A DNA stretch of 64,000 bases from Leptobrachium leishanense (Eukaryota; Chordata; Amphibia; Anura; Megophryidae). The DNA lies in the NCBI GenBank assembly GCA_009667805.1, contig CM019065.1, positions 20,301,822-20,365,821 of the forward strand, written 5' to 3'. The translations under genes were made by a program, and so were the position numbers. The notes below the pieces were generated by a model, which saw nothing but the letters and a program-made list of their open reading frames with translations, was not told where the DNA came from and ran no database searches. Shown piece by piece: positions 46,043-57,751 of this stretch (the stretch's first letter is position 1; the number at the start of each line of letters is the position of its first letter).

Positions 46043-47382
46043 TGGAAATTAGCAAATGTTGTGCCCATTTACAAGAAGGGTAGTAGGGAGGAATCGGGGA
46101 ACTATAGGCCAGTTAGTCTTACGTCAGTAGTGGGGAAATTAATGGAAACCATGTTAAAGGAAAGGATTGTTGAACATCTAAAAACACATAGATTACAGGA
46201 TCAGAAACAACATGGGTTTACCTCAGGGAGATCATGCCAAACTAATCTTATTGATTTTTTTGATTGGGTAACAAAAATAATAGACACAGGTGGTGCAGTA
46301 GACATTGCTTATTTAGATTTCAGTAAGGCTTTTGATACTGTTCCGCATAGAAGGCTTATCAATAAATTGCAATCTTTGAGTTTAGATTCCAATATTGTTG
46401 ACTGGATTAGGCAGTGGCTGAGTGACAGACAACAGAGGGTTGTGGTAAATGGAGTTTATTCGGCACAAGGTCTTGTTACCAGTGGGGTACCTCAGGGGTC
46501 AGTACTTGGACCCATTCTCTTTAATATTTTTATTAGTGATATTGCAGAAGGTATTAATGGAAAAGTATGTCTTTTTGCTGATGACACAAAGATTTGCAAC
46601 AGGGTTGACGTTCCTGGAGGGATCAGCCAAATGACAAATGATTTAGGTAAACTAAAAAAATGGTCGGAGTTGTGGCAATTGAGTTTCAATGTGGATAAGT
46701 GCAAGATAATGCACCTGGGACGTAAAAACCCAAGGGCTGAATATAGAATATTTGATACAGTCCTAACCTCAACATCTGAGGAAAGGGATTTAGGGGTCAT
46801 TATTTCAGAGGATCTAAGGGTAAGTAGTCAATGTAATAGAGCAGCAGGAAATGCTAGCAGAATGCTTGGTTGTGTAGGGAGAGGTATTAGCAGTAGGAAA
46901 AGGGAAGTGCTCATGCCACTGTACAGAGCACTGGTGAGACCTCACTTGGAGTACTGTGTGCAGTACTGGAGACCGTATCTCCAGAAGGATATAGACCTCT
47001 TAGAGAGAGTTCAGAGAAGGGCTACTAAAATGGTGTACGGCTTGAAGGAGAAAAGTTACCAGGAAAGGCTTAATGATCTTAACATGTACAGCTTGGAAAA
47101 AAGACGAGACAGAGGAGATATGATAGAAACATTTAAATACGTAAAGGGAATCCACAAGGTAGAGGAAGGGAGTATATTTAAAAGGAAACAAATAGCAAAA
47201 CAAGAGGACATAGTCTTAGATTAGAGGGGCAAAGGTTTAAAAGTAACATCAGGAAGCATTATTTTACTGAGAGGGTGGTGGATACATGGAACAGTCTTCC
47301 AGTAGAAGTGGTAGAGGCCAAAACAGTAATTGAATTTAAGCAAGCATGGGATAGGCATAAGGCTATCCTAAACAAAAGATAA
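46043..47382 (+). pseudogene. LINE reverse transcriptase (ORF2 3' part)
   Basis: The open frame runs to 47224. It shows RT blocks VVPIYKKGSREESGNYRPVS, YLDFSKAFDTVPH, VPQGSVLGPILFNIFISDI and the catalytic FADDTKI at about 46573-46593, then the thumb region RPHLEYCVQYW and QRRATKMV. The frame then shifts near 47210, and the normal C-terminus (ERVVDTWNSLP, AKTVIEFKQAWD) continues in another phase to TAA at 47380-47382. The endonuclease half is missing through 5' truncation. It is fused in frame to hAT sequence upstream, which is accidental. Confidence 0.85.
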
Positions 47383-47475
47383 ATCCAGGTAAAGTATCCA
47401 TGTAATTGGGCAGACTAGATGGGCCGAAAGGTTCTTATCTGCCGACATTTTTCTATGTTTCTATGTTTCTATGTT
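46043..47475 (+). mobile_element. CR1-type LINE, 5'-truncated
   Basis: Encodes the RT half of a LINE ORF2 and ends with about four TTTCTATG units, the short 3' repeat typical of CR1-type LINEs. The 8-bp TCTATGAC repeat flanks it at 46035-46042 and 47476-47483. The duplicated transposase segment near 45375 shows the uninterrupted site CTCTATGACCAAC, so the insertion point is certain. Confidence 0.85.
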
Positions 47476-50400
47476 TCTATGACCAACCGTAGCCAGTCCA
47501 AGGCATCAGATGTCAGAGCTGCTCAGGTGCAGAGTGCTGTTGTCTCAAAGAATACATCCAGGAACTCTGCTGTCTGGGAGTTCTTTAAGAAATGTGCAGG
47601 AGACCGCACCATTGCTATTTGTAATCTATGTCAGATGAGGATCAAGAGTGGGAAAGACATCCCACACTTGGGTACCATGTGCTTGAGGCAACATGACCAC
47701 CTGCCACACATCTCGTTGGCACAACACTTTGCATAGGTCCTCCTCCTCCTCCTCCTCCAGTCTCTACCCCCACTATATGCCCCGCCACGTCATTGCCTAC
47801 AACCTCCACTGACAAGAATAATGCTACAGTAATGGGTGTACCAGGTCCTTCCTTACAATGTGACAGCATCCCATCAGCTGAAGATTTACGCAGTCAGATT
47901 ACGTTGCCCCAGTTGCTGCAGCATAAGAAAAAATATAGTCCGAACCATCCCCAAGCACAGCATCTAAATGCCAGTTTAGCAAAATTACTCGCATTACAGC
48001 TGCTGCCTTTCCAGCTGGCGTACTCTGCTTCCTTCTGTGAATTTGCTGAATGTGCTGTACCACAGTGGCAGGTTCCAAAATGCCATTTTTTTTCACAGAA
48101 GGCCATTCCAGCACTATACCAGCACGTGGAACACAATGTTATGGAGTCACTGGGAAAGGCAGTAAGCAGCAAGGTGCACATGACTTTAGACACGTGGTCC
48201 AGCAAGCATGGACAGGACCGTTACATTTCCTTCACGGCACACTAGGTAACTCTGATTGCAGCTGGGAGGGATCCAAGATGGGACTCTGTGCTGTAGCTTG
48301 TTCATCCACCACGCCTCCAGAAAGCTGCTTGTATGAGGTCTGTCTGCTCCACCACCATTTTTCCTCTTCCTCCTCCTCCTTCCCTGTCTCTGGCGAAGTG
48401 GCACTTAAACCGATGTGTGGCAGGGGCTACGCAATGGGTCAAGCAAAAAGATGCCATACTGTGCTTGAGCTGGTTTGTTTAGGGGACACGAGCCACACCG
48501 GGCCAGAAATTCTGTGAGCTCTGCAGGGGTAGGTGCAGAGATGGTTAACACCACACCAGCTTGAGCTGAGAATAGTCATCTGTGATAATGGCAGAAACCT
48601 TCTCTCCGCCCTACGCCAGGGTAAGTTGACGCATGTGCTATGCCTAGCACACGTCCTAAATCTGGTGGTGCAGCGTTTCCTAACCAGGTACCCAGGACTG
48701 GCAGAGCTTCTCAGCCAGGCCAGAAAAGTCTACAGTCACTTCAGACGGTCATTCCCAGCAAGTGTTCGCCTGGCAGAAATTCAAAGAGAATTCCACCTTC
48801 CCACAAACCGTCTGATCTGTGACATGCCCACCAGGTGGAACTCGACATTAGCATTGCTGCAGAGTCTGCACAAGCAGCAGATGGCCATCAATGAGTACCT
48901 GTCTGAGTATGGCACAAGGACAGGTTCAGGTCAACTTGTTTTTTATTCCTTGCAGTGGCTGATGATCAAGGATGCATGCACTGTACTGTCACCATTTGAG
49001 GAGGCAACGAGGATGGTGAGCAGGGACAGTGCATGTATCAGTGACACAATTCCTTTAGTGTTCCTGCTGGAGCACACTCTGCGGGGAATTGTAGATGTGG
49101 CTCTAGAGACAGAGCAGCGGGAGGAAGAGGAGGCCTTCCCTAGCTCTCAAGGCCCCAGTCTTTCCGCAGACAGCATTCCAGCGGGTCCTACTCAGATCAG
49201 ACAGGAGGAGGATGAGGAGGAGGAGGACTATTTAAGTATTGGGGGCATTGAAGGTGGGGATTCCTCAAGGGAGGGTTTTGTGTGCCCAGAAACAGAAGGG
49301 CTTGTGCGTGGCTGGGAGGAGGAAGTCCACGATACGGTCATCCTCATTGTCCAGGAAGACTCGGAAGCTAATGCCACCTCCAACCTACGCTGCATGGGCT
49401 CCCTAATGATGCAAAGCCTGCTAAAGGACCCCAGGATTCATGCTATCAAGGAGATGGATCATTACTGGTTGGCAACCCTTCTTGATCCACGATACAAGGG
49501 GAAAGTTGCAGAGCTCATCCTGCCCGCACAGAGGGAGCACAGGATGAAAAAACTTTAGGACGCTCTAAAGTGACACTTGTGTAACACCTTTCCAGGCACT
49601 GATAGATTACCAAGTGCTGACACACGTGCTTCTGAGGCTGCGGGTGATCAGAGGAATAGCGGTGAAGGCTGCGGCCTTGACTGATGCCCTTTTAAATTTT
49701 TTTAGTCCACGACACCCAGGGACGTCAAATGTAGGCAGACATTGCCAGGGTCTTCACCATATGGTGCAGGACTATCTAGGGGCAAGGACAGACCTGGATA
49801 CCTTTCCAGCAGATGATCCACTGGCTTACTGGGTGTTGAGATTGGATCACTGGCCAGAACTTAGCCAATATGCTATGCAGCTACTAGGTTGCCCTTCATC
49901 CAGCGTGCTTTCTGAAAGGACGTTCAGTGCCGCTGGAGGTTTTGTCACAGACAAAAGAGTGCGTCTGTCCACCGACTCTGTAGACCGGCTGACATTTATA
50001 AAAATGAATCAGTCCTGGATCAGCAGCTATCAATCCCTTGATGCTGACGTAACTGAATAGATCGGGGTTCTCTTCTGCATTCCCAAAACCTCCACCACTG
50101 CACTCTTCCACAATACCACAGAGGGATTACTTACGGTGTGAAGGCACTTGCTGCCATAAAAGGCACAATATTTGGGTGCACTGACGCCTGTACCAGATTC
50201 ATATCATTTTAATATTGGACAGCAGGGTCCAACCCTGCACTCTTCCACAATACCACAGAGGGGTTACGGTGTGACGGCACTGTTGCCGACACTAAAGGCC
50301 CAATTTTAACCCACCTATTGTTACTTTCATCCAAAGCCTGCATAAGTTTCACCATAATTTAGCCAGAAAATCTCCGTGTCCTAAAAATGTCTCCTCTTTT

Positions 50401-50763
50401 CATACAGACTACAAATCTGCCACTTCACGGGCAGGTTATGGGGAACTCCTAGGCACGATATTTGAAGGATTTTTTTTTTATTCTTAACCTTTGTTTCATG
50501 GAAAACTCACTGTTCTTTTAAAAACGTTTTTTTTTTAACTTTTTTTCCTTGTTTCCTGTCCCCCAGGGCACTACCTGGACCCCCATACACCTTTTATGGC
50601 AAATATCTAGCATATATGCCCTCTTGGAGGGCACTCTAAAATTCTAACTTTCGAGTCCCATTGACTTGCATTGAGTTCGGTTCGTGTTCGCATTCGAACT
50701 CAAGCTTTTGAAATTGTTTGAGTTCGAATGCGAACCGAACACGGGATGTTCGGCTCATCCCTA

Positions 50764-51335
50764 ATAGTGATCCTGGATAATGTAAAATGTATCAGACCTA
50801 AGCCCCTATTATGCAGTTTGGGAGGGGAGATTACACAAGTATTATAAAGTCTCTCTCTTCTCCCAGGGCTGCTTGTTATTAAGGAATCTTTACTATCCAG
50901 CCATCCCTGTTATACTCTGTCATTAGCTTTCAGTGTGGTTTATTTTAATGTTTTCCCTCTCCAGCTACTTTTATCATCTCGTCTGTCTCATATACATGCA
51001 AGGGTTAAGTAAAGGTTTCCTCTAGTGTGCTGGCTGTCTGCTCTGCGAGTGAGTATTCTGGAGCTCTATCACTGTCAGATTTTTGGGTAGGGTCCGGAAG
51101 GATTACACATGCAAACTTTTTCTGTAGCTTTGCGATGTTGCGTTCCTGATTGCTGGTCTGCTTCACTTAATGTAATTTTAAAAAAAGGACTGAAACTAAA
51201 ACGTAATGCATATTCCTTTAGTTTCTTTCATTTTTTGGACCAAGCTGTTTTCGTATCTCTTGGGTCATACGAAAACTAAATTATCCCAAAATTCGGACTA
51301 AATCGTATTAGTACTAAAACGAATGCACATGTCTA
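50764..51335. mobile_element. hAT TAGACATGTGC family, copy 3, truncated and inverted
   Basis: ATCCTGGATAATGTAAAATG and the following 570 bases match the reverse complement of 34025-34600, ending AATGCACATGTCTA at 51335. It is cut at 50763 by the end of the large hAT. Its missing part is not found at the other end of that hAT. Confidence 0.7.
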
Positions 51336-51403
51336 ACACAATCCCCAAAGAGTTAACCAAGTAAGAGGGTCATAATTTCTTACACTCTACACCACCTACT
51401 TTG

Positions 51404-51680
51404 TAGGGATGTGCATTTCGGGTTTCGGAATTTTCACAAATTTCCCGATTCGTGCATTCGGATTCGGCCGATTTTCCAAAAATTTTCGAATCCGAAAACG
51501 GCAGATCCGAACAAATTTCAGAGCTGAAACGAAAACTGTTCGGAATTTTCGAATTGACTAGAAATGTGTAAAATCGAAATTCATTTTCGTTCCATTTGTG
51601 ATTTTTGCTCCATTCCTGATTTCGGTTTCCATTTCAGTAATTTCGGGCATCATATTTTCGTTATATTGTGATTCTGTATT
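51404..51680. mobile_element. hAT MITE fragment, TAGGGATGTGC family
   Basis: Begins TAGGGATGTGCATTTCGGGT and continues with TTTTCG/CGAAAA-rich sequence like 15092-15690. No matching right end is seen, so the right border is approximate. Confidence 0.55.
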
Positions 51681-54016
51681 TTTTGTTTATCAAATTAGTT
51701 TTAACCATGTAAGTTTTAACGTTGCACGTTTTAACCCTGACAGGTATTAACATATTTCAAGGCTCTTTAATTTAGGTGAAAATTGCCCGAGTAATGCATG
51801 CCAACGCTCATTGCAGCTGATGCTGATCAAACTAGATGGAAGATCATTCATTTGATACCAATATCGATATAGCTATTGAAATTGAAGGAAATTTACTCAA
51901 ACACACATCATCATTACACATTGCAATGTTCCGCTTCCTTTACCGGATACTAAGATCAATAACAGAGTTTACCAGACACGGGGCAATAAAACATTCTAAC
52001 AAAAGGAATTGTATTTCATCTTAAATTAATATGGAAAAAAGAAAAACACAGAACTTTACATCTTTATGTTCAGAAGAATCATCACTGTGCTGTTCTCAGA
52101 AGGATATTCTACGCCAGATACCTGAATGTTTGTTCTAAGTGATGAATACTTTGTATTCTAATATTTCGTATCATATATTATTATGTGATCACAATTCTTA
52201 TTTTTCTGGAGTAAGTAAATGCCCTGATATATTTATGATAGTGCAGGTCACATTCAATTAAAACTGGAGTTAGAGTATTTTCAATAATGTACTCAGGAAA
52301 TCATTAATGGTCTTTTAATTTAGCTGTCCAAAATAGTCTTATGACAATACATCCAGTATTAAATAGAATATAATATATTATTAACCAGGTAGTTAAACTA
52401 GTCCCATTACTGTGAATGAAATATAAATAATGTTTTAATATGTCTAATGGTGATCTCAGCGATAATGAATTAATAGCTTTAACTTAATGTTACACCTAAA
52501 ATGACTAAATTCTTTATATAAACCAGGTGTAAAGGAAGGAATTGCGGGAAGATTTCAGTTGGTTTTATTGAGAATTATTTGGCTGCTGATTATATTTACC
52601 ATATATTTTGATTGAATTTTATTTTACTGGAAATGTTTTGCTTAATTGACCACTAAACAAGAACAGAAGTGTATAGAAATATTTTGTTACTAAATGGGTG
52701 TAGGGCGCACGGTGGCTGGTCTTCGTGCTAGAGTTGCTCATATACTTTTTTTATAATGAACTGAGTCAGATGTAGTATTACCCTGTGGGTTATGTACAAA
52801 AGCGGCTGCATGAGGTCCATATCCTGAGGGAGGTTTGGGTTTTTATTTTTATTGGCCTCCTTGGGAAATTATTAGTGTATAGTATCTGTGTTTCTTTTTG
52901 CTACACTAACACGCTCATCTCTGTTGCAGTTGTGTGGTTGTCTGCAAGATGAGTGAATCTGTTTACTTGTCCCCTCTCAGCCTGTCCCCAACTGTTTTCC
53001 TTTTGCTATGTTGGCGTTTGCCTTTGTTTTCATCATCATAATTTTTACCGAGAGTCTGACAGTCATCAAGTACCCGCTGACTGAGTCCTGAGTGGATTGT
53101 GGACAGATAACAGGTGAGGCACGGCCAGCATACAAAGACCACTACCTAGAGAGTTCCAGTGGGAGCTCAGGTCCTCTCGTTTCCATGACACACACGGTCA
53201 CTATGATGATTATGAACTCACAATGTGATGTCACTGAGAGCCAATTGTCCGCCCAGTACAGATAAGGACATACTGCTGGTTTGATGTCGATGCCACCTTC
53301 TCCTGACTGCTGAGTATCCAACCTCAAAGACTCCACTCTGAAACTCAAAATCGCCTAAACTGGCAAACAACAATATTTTTCCTCTTTTTCTCAATAAGAC
53401 TGTGTTACGATAACTCCCTTAGATAAGACTGAGAGGGTGAATTAGGAGAATGAGAATTCATCTTCTGTGAGTAGGTGCATGTATGAAGTTTGTGGAGTGA
53501 ATCTTAGTACAAGGAAACACAGATAAAGATCTGACTCATGACAATTAGTATCAATGCTTACTTTTTACTAAAATTAGATTACGTAAATCATTGTTTTATT
53601 GTTTAGTGGAATTTATTTGGGAATTAGAATTTAACTAGAACCCATGGACTAAGTGTCTGATGGATTTGACTGCATTTTTTGGTCTGGGTTCATAGTTCGG
53701 TTCCTTGGGGATGAAAATCCTTAACATAGTACCAAGTATAATAATGCTTTTGCTTTTCCTAGTTATTATGTACAAGGTAATATGGTTATAGTGAAATGTT
53801 ACTCCCTCCTGCGAACCCTGACCCATACTGCAGCCCTGCTTGCTTTCCCCTATATAGTGCAACGCCTGACCAGGTCCTGAGCCTGGAAGGGAAGCTGACA
53901 GTCCTTTGGACCCACAAATGATTTGTATGGGAAGACCCCCGAGTGAACTATCCCATGGACACTATTCTCACCCTATATTTTGTATTTATTGGTTGTCACT
54001 TTTTGTGACAAAAGAA
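51681..54016. other. No gene recognised
   Basis: About 2.3 kb of AT-rich, apparently single-copy sequence. Short frames exist but none has recognisable domains or splice context. I looked here for the missing V2R exons 1-3 and saw none. Confidence 0.4.
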
Positions 54017-54021
54017 GGGAT

Positions 54022-54401
54022 TGTAAGGGATTTTATATCCAAAATTATAAGTAATTGAGATCTTCAATTCATTGCTTACTTCTTCCCCAATTGTCCTCAG
54101 GCCATATGTCCCATCCCCCCTTGTGCCTGTTAAATCCTGCTCTGCTGTATGGGAGACCCCACCCGGCAATACCCTGAGGCAAATTCCTATAAACCTGTTT
54201 CTCTGTGACATTGTGTACACGTGGAAGTCTCTGATTGGCTATCACATCAGCTCCTCCATTTTGTATGTAAAGGCATATATACTCCTGGCTGTTGATGAAT
54301 ACAATTTCAGTTTGAAGGACATAGCAAGTTGTGTCTGTGTCTCATTTTGCACAAACGCGTGCTCATCAATGCCTGGGTACAGCAAATCCTGACCGGTAAC
54401 A
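54022..54401. repeat. Possible solo LTR
   Basis: Begins TGTAAGGGATTTTATATCC and ends GACCGGTAACA. The flanks GGGAT (54017-54021) and GAGAT (54402-54406) differ at one base. A TATA-like CATATATAC lies near 54272. The size of 380 bp and composition resemble retroviral or gypsy LTRs. It abuts the truncated end of the gypsy pol. Confidence 0.4.
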
Positions 54402-54450
54402 GAGATGGGGGGACACGTGGAGAATGGAGATGGGAAAGGAGAGCCGTTCA

Positions 54451-56353
54451 GACCTAACACTCTCTGCACCTAAATGTCCATGTTCATCGTGTAACGACCG
54501 CAGCACATCCTCTCTGTGTTTGGTGGGAAGGAACAACTGTTGGGTCTCTTCAGCATTGTTTGAGGGGCCCCTTCGGTAGACCACCCCATCCAACATCTTC
54601 AACCGTTCCCACTCTTTATATACCAATCTGGCCCCTTCTGGGGAATTGGTCAGAAGGATTTCCCGTTGGTTCGCGTTGAGGGCCTTCATGGTTAATGCAA
54701 TCAAAGGGTCTCCAGCCTGATCAGCTCTCAGGTCTTGTTTCGAAAAGGTAGGCAAACTTTCATCCCTCAGCTGCGTAGGATTACAATAGAACTCTGGAAC
54801 AGCCGCAGCCATAACTCCTATGGCTTCTGCTTCAATCCCTCCCTTGACCCGGCGCTCTGCTCCTTGACATAAAGCTTGCACCCCATCTGGAGTTAACTGA
54901 GTCCATTCTGTAGAGTAGGGTCTTCTCGATAAAGCATCTCGATTATTTACTCCAGGGCGATACTTCAGGCTGAAACGAAACCCTGACAGAGCAGCCAACC
55001 ACCGATGTCCCGTTGCATCCAGCTTCGCAGTAGTCAGGATGTAGGTGAGAGGATTGTTATCAGTTTTTATCACAAATTCGGCTCCATACAGATAATCCTT
55101 CAGCTTGTCTATTACCGCCACTTCAAGGCTAGGAACTCCAACTTGTGGGTAGGATAGTTCTTTTCGGAAGTCGTAAGACTCCGGCTCACATAGGCTACAG
55201 GCCTCAACAATCCGCCATATTCTTGGTATAGGACTCCCCCTAGACCTTCTCTGCTGGCATCCACATGCAATTCGTACGGCTTATGAGGATCAGCGTAAGC
55301 CAAGACAGGAGCTCGAGTCAGACTCTCTTTCAGCTTCATGAAAGCACCTTCACATTGACTAGTTCATTCTCCGTGGATAGATTCTCGAGCCTTCCTTGGC
55401 CCGGGAGCCAACGAATTTCGGTCAGGGGCCTTGTGGCCTTCTTCTGCGTCTTCCTTCTGTAGGAGCTTGTTCAGTGGTTGAGCTATCTTGGCAAATCCTC
55501 CTACAAATCTTCGGTAATAGGAGCAGAACCCCAAGAAAGATCTAAGTTCGGTGACATGTCGGGGTCTAGGCCAGGAAGCTACAGCTTCCAACTTTTGAGG
55601 CTCCGTTGAAACGCCTTCTGCTGAGACAAAATGTCCCAGATACGTAACGGAAGGTAAACAGAATTGACACTTCTCCAGAGACAGTTTCAACCCCTCTTCA
55701 TTGAGCCGCTTCAAGACCTTCTCCAACCGTTGCTCATGTTCTTCCAAAGTCTTTCCGAACACAATTATATCATCCAGATACACTAACACTTCGATCATGT
55801 TCATGTCCCCGACTGTCTTCTCCATTAACCGTTGGAACGTGGCTGGAGCCCCCGTAAGGCCCTGAGGCATTCTGTTGAACTCGAAGAACCCCAGTGGGCA
55901 GATGAACGCAGTCTTCTCTTTGTCTTCAGGATGCATTGGTATCTGGTGATACCCACTTCGCAGGTCTAGTACACTAAACCATTTTGCTCCAGACAAACAC
56001 TGTAAGGCATCTTCTATCCGAGGAGTGGCATATTGATCTGGGATGGTTCTCCGATTTAGCGTGCGATAGTCTATACATAGACGGACAGAACCATTCCTCT
56101 TCCGAACCATCACTATTGGAGATGCATAAGTGCTCCTGGACTCCTGAATCACCTTAGTTCTTTGCAGTTCGTTCAGCTGTTCTCTTAGGTCATCCAAATC
56201 TCCCAACGTAACTCGTCTCGACCTTTCTCGAAACGGCTTATCTTCCTGTAGTCGAATGCGATGCCCAGTACTCTTAGCTAGGCCCACGTCGAATTCATCC
56301 TTTGAGAACAAGTGCCTCCACTTTAGGACCTGGGACTGAAGACGTTTCTCCAT
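54451..56353 (-). pseudogene. Ty3/gypsy pol: RT, RNase H and integrase start
   Basis: RT from 56353 shows ASPIVMVRKRNGSVRLCIDY, FSVLDLRSGYHQIPM, FNRMPQGLTGAPATFQRLM and the catalytic VYLDDIIVF near 55765-55795. A TGA replaces the expected Trp codon near 55360. RNase H follows (ELHVDASREGLGGVLYQ near 55240-55290), a one-base deletion shifts the frame near 55115, and IKTDNNPLTYIL continues. The integrase zinc-binding start LHDEHGHLGAESV is last seen near 54460-54490. These are the enzymes for cDNA synthesis and insertion of the element. All defects are in this copy. Confidence 0.85.
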
Positions 56354-57255
56354 TCAGGCGAGATGGGAGCGTCCTTAGCATAGAACCTTTCAGCTGGAAT
56401 CTCTTTGTTCACTCTCCCTCCTAAATCGGTAGGAGAGAGAGGCGTAGCGGACGCTACTTGCCCGATTGGAGAATCGGACACATTACATACACTGACTGAG
56501 ACTCTTCCTCGTGTTCGTTTCAAAGCTTTTGTGGAGATTATTTCAGGGATTACTTCTACTCCGGCTTCACTCCCATGATTGAAATCAGTCTCCAGCACCA
56601 CATAGGGACCTGGTTGTGACCTGTTCAACTTGACTGAAGCCCGGAAACTCGCCACTTCTCCTGATTGCAGAACCTTTTCTGTTCCTCCCAATCTCCACAG
56701 GCGCCCCACTTTGGCAGGTGCCTTCTGTTCTTCGACCATTCGCTGATAGACTGGACGTAACATCGGGTGTACTCCCCTGGTGGAACCTTCTTCCAGTACT
56801 ATAGGAGTCAGGAGACGTCGCACCAGATCAGTATTCGTCCCCACTATCATAGAACCTCTGTTTGCCCCTGAAGGCCGAGGACACACAATGGCCAATGCAT
56901 CACAACCTCCAGACTGTCCGATGACTTCGGATCCGATCTCTAACTTCACCTGTAGATATCCGTCATAGGGGAGTTTCTCAGTTCCGATACCCCAGATCTC
57001 AAGGTCCTTTAACTTCTGTAGAGGTATGTGTTTCAAGTGTTTCTCATAGAAATCTCGGTAGATCAATGTCACTTGAGCCGCTGAGTCTAACAGAGCTTTG
57101 GTGTAGACTCCCTCTACTTGGATTGGAACGATGGGAGAAGGACCTATCAGCTGGTCAGGAAACTTTGTCGTAGCAGCAGGAAGTTTAGACCCCATTTGCT
57201 GTACCCTGGCCTTCTTCTTGGCCTGTGTAGGTTTTGGTGTGCATTGCTTCCCCAT
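56323..57255 (-). pseudogene. Ty3/gypsy protease region
   Basis: A 310-codon frame with a retropepsin-like core near residues 50-110: VEGVYTKALLDSAAQVTLI, then LEIWGIGTEKLPYDGYLQVK. The active-site triad reads DSA, not the usual DT/SG. DSA occurs in some gypsy proteases, so this may be native. The frame ends just after the RT frame begins at 56353, with a frame change between them. Confidence 0.7.
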
Positions 57256-57456
57256 GACGTAGGACCGGATGCTAAGGGAGTGACTCTTTCAGTCCTGGCA
57301 GGCTCAGCAGTTGGCAAAACCCTGGGCCCTCTCTGCCCTTCAGTCCTGGCTTGATTTCTGGAGCGGTTTTTAACCATTGGGCACCTAGTTTGCTCCTTCA
57401 TTTGGGCCCTCTGGCGTTTCCCGCCGGTGAGGTAGATAGCAGCCCTTCCAGGGCTT

Positions 57457-57744
57457 TTAGGAACCCTTCTCCACAGCAACTCCAGTTGTTCGCAAATCAG
57501 TAAGGAACTTCTGCATATCGGTCTGTGTCTCTGTCGCCTTCAAAAGTACTCGGCACAGGTCCGTGTGTGTCTGTTGCAATTCAGCTTGAGCTTCTTGCAC
57601 TTTCTTAACAGTTTTGTGGATTTCACTATATGTAGGAATAATTTGCTCTTTTGCAGCATTCTCTGTGGATTTAAGAACAACCAGATTCTCCTGTTCGTCC
57701 ACTTTGGATCCATAGGTGTCTAACGAATCATCTTCTGCTTGCAA
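57457..57744 (-). CDS. Coiled-coil frame between gag and protease
   Basis: A 95-codon frame with heptad-rich sequence (IHKTVKKVQEAQAELQQTHT). It follows gag directly in another phase. It may be the gag-pol linker or a small separate gag product. I do not recognise a family, and the frame ends by running into a shifted frame (57147-57479). Confidence 0.35.
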   Translation of the reverse strand: MQAEDDSLDTYGSKVDEQENLVVLKSTENAAKEQIIPTYSEIHKTVKKVQEAQAELQQTHTDLCRVLLKATETQTDMQKFLTDLRTTGVAVEKGS

Positions 57745-57751
57745 GCATTAG

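Larger units (their letters stand above)
44706..50060 (+). pseudogene. ZBED-like hAT transposase, broken
   Basis: Segments in order: N-terminal region (44706-45300); its tandem duplicate (45532-46040); a BED zinc finger at 47480-47700 with CNLCQMRIKSGK and CLRQHDH; a catalytic N-terminal part at 47793-48245 (FSQKAIPALYQHVEHNVMES, then MTLDTWSS with the first acidic residue); RNase-H-like core at 48533-49558 (VICDNGRN with the second acidic residue, CLAHVLNLVVQRF, MPTRWNST); and the hAT dimerisation domain at 49614-50060 (YWVLRLDHWPELSQYAMQLL, then SSVLSERTFSAAGG). Defects include a TAG in place of the usual Trp after SFTAH (48243-48245), frame changes near 47736, 48520 and 49558, and the LINE insertion. 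Cut-and-paste activity is the ancestral role. Confidence 0.85.
43023..50763 (+). mobile_element. Large ZBED-type hAT transposon, inactivated
   Basis: Ends TAGAGATGAGCTGTTCGG and, read inward, TAGGGATGAGCCGAAC. The plus strand encodes a hAT transposase in pieces (44706-50060) after a long tandem repeat (43335-44580). The 3' region from about 50080 matches the non-autonomous copy at 23503-25726 and the fragment at 63538. The expected 8-bp target duplication is absent: GTCAGGAC at left, ATAGTGAT at right. The right flank continues as an interior piece of the TAGACATGTGC hAT family, while the left flank is unrelated. A LINE (46043-47475) is inserted. Confidence 0.82.

Noticed and set aside
53142..53348. 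Minus-strand 68-codon frame considered as a missing V2R exon
   Set aside because: No V2R ligand-binding motifs, no fitting splice sites and no match to the size of exons 1-3.
54022..54401. Solo LTR as the missing 3' LTR of the PNMA-gag gypsy element
   Set aside because: Its ends (TGTAAGGG and GGTAACA) and length differ from the 58801-59720 LTR, so it is not the partner LTR.
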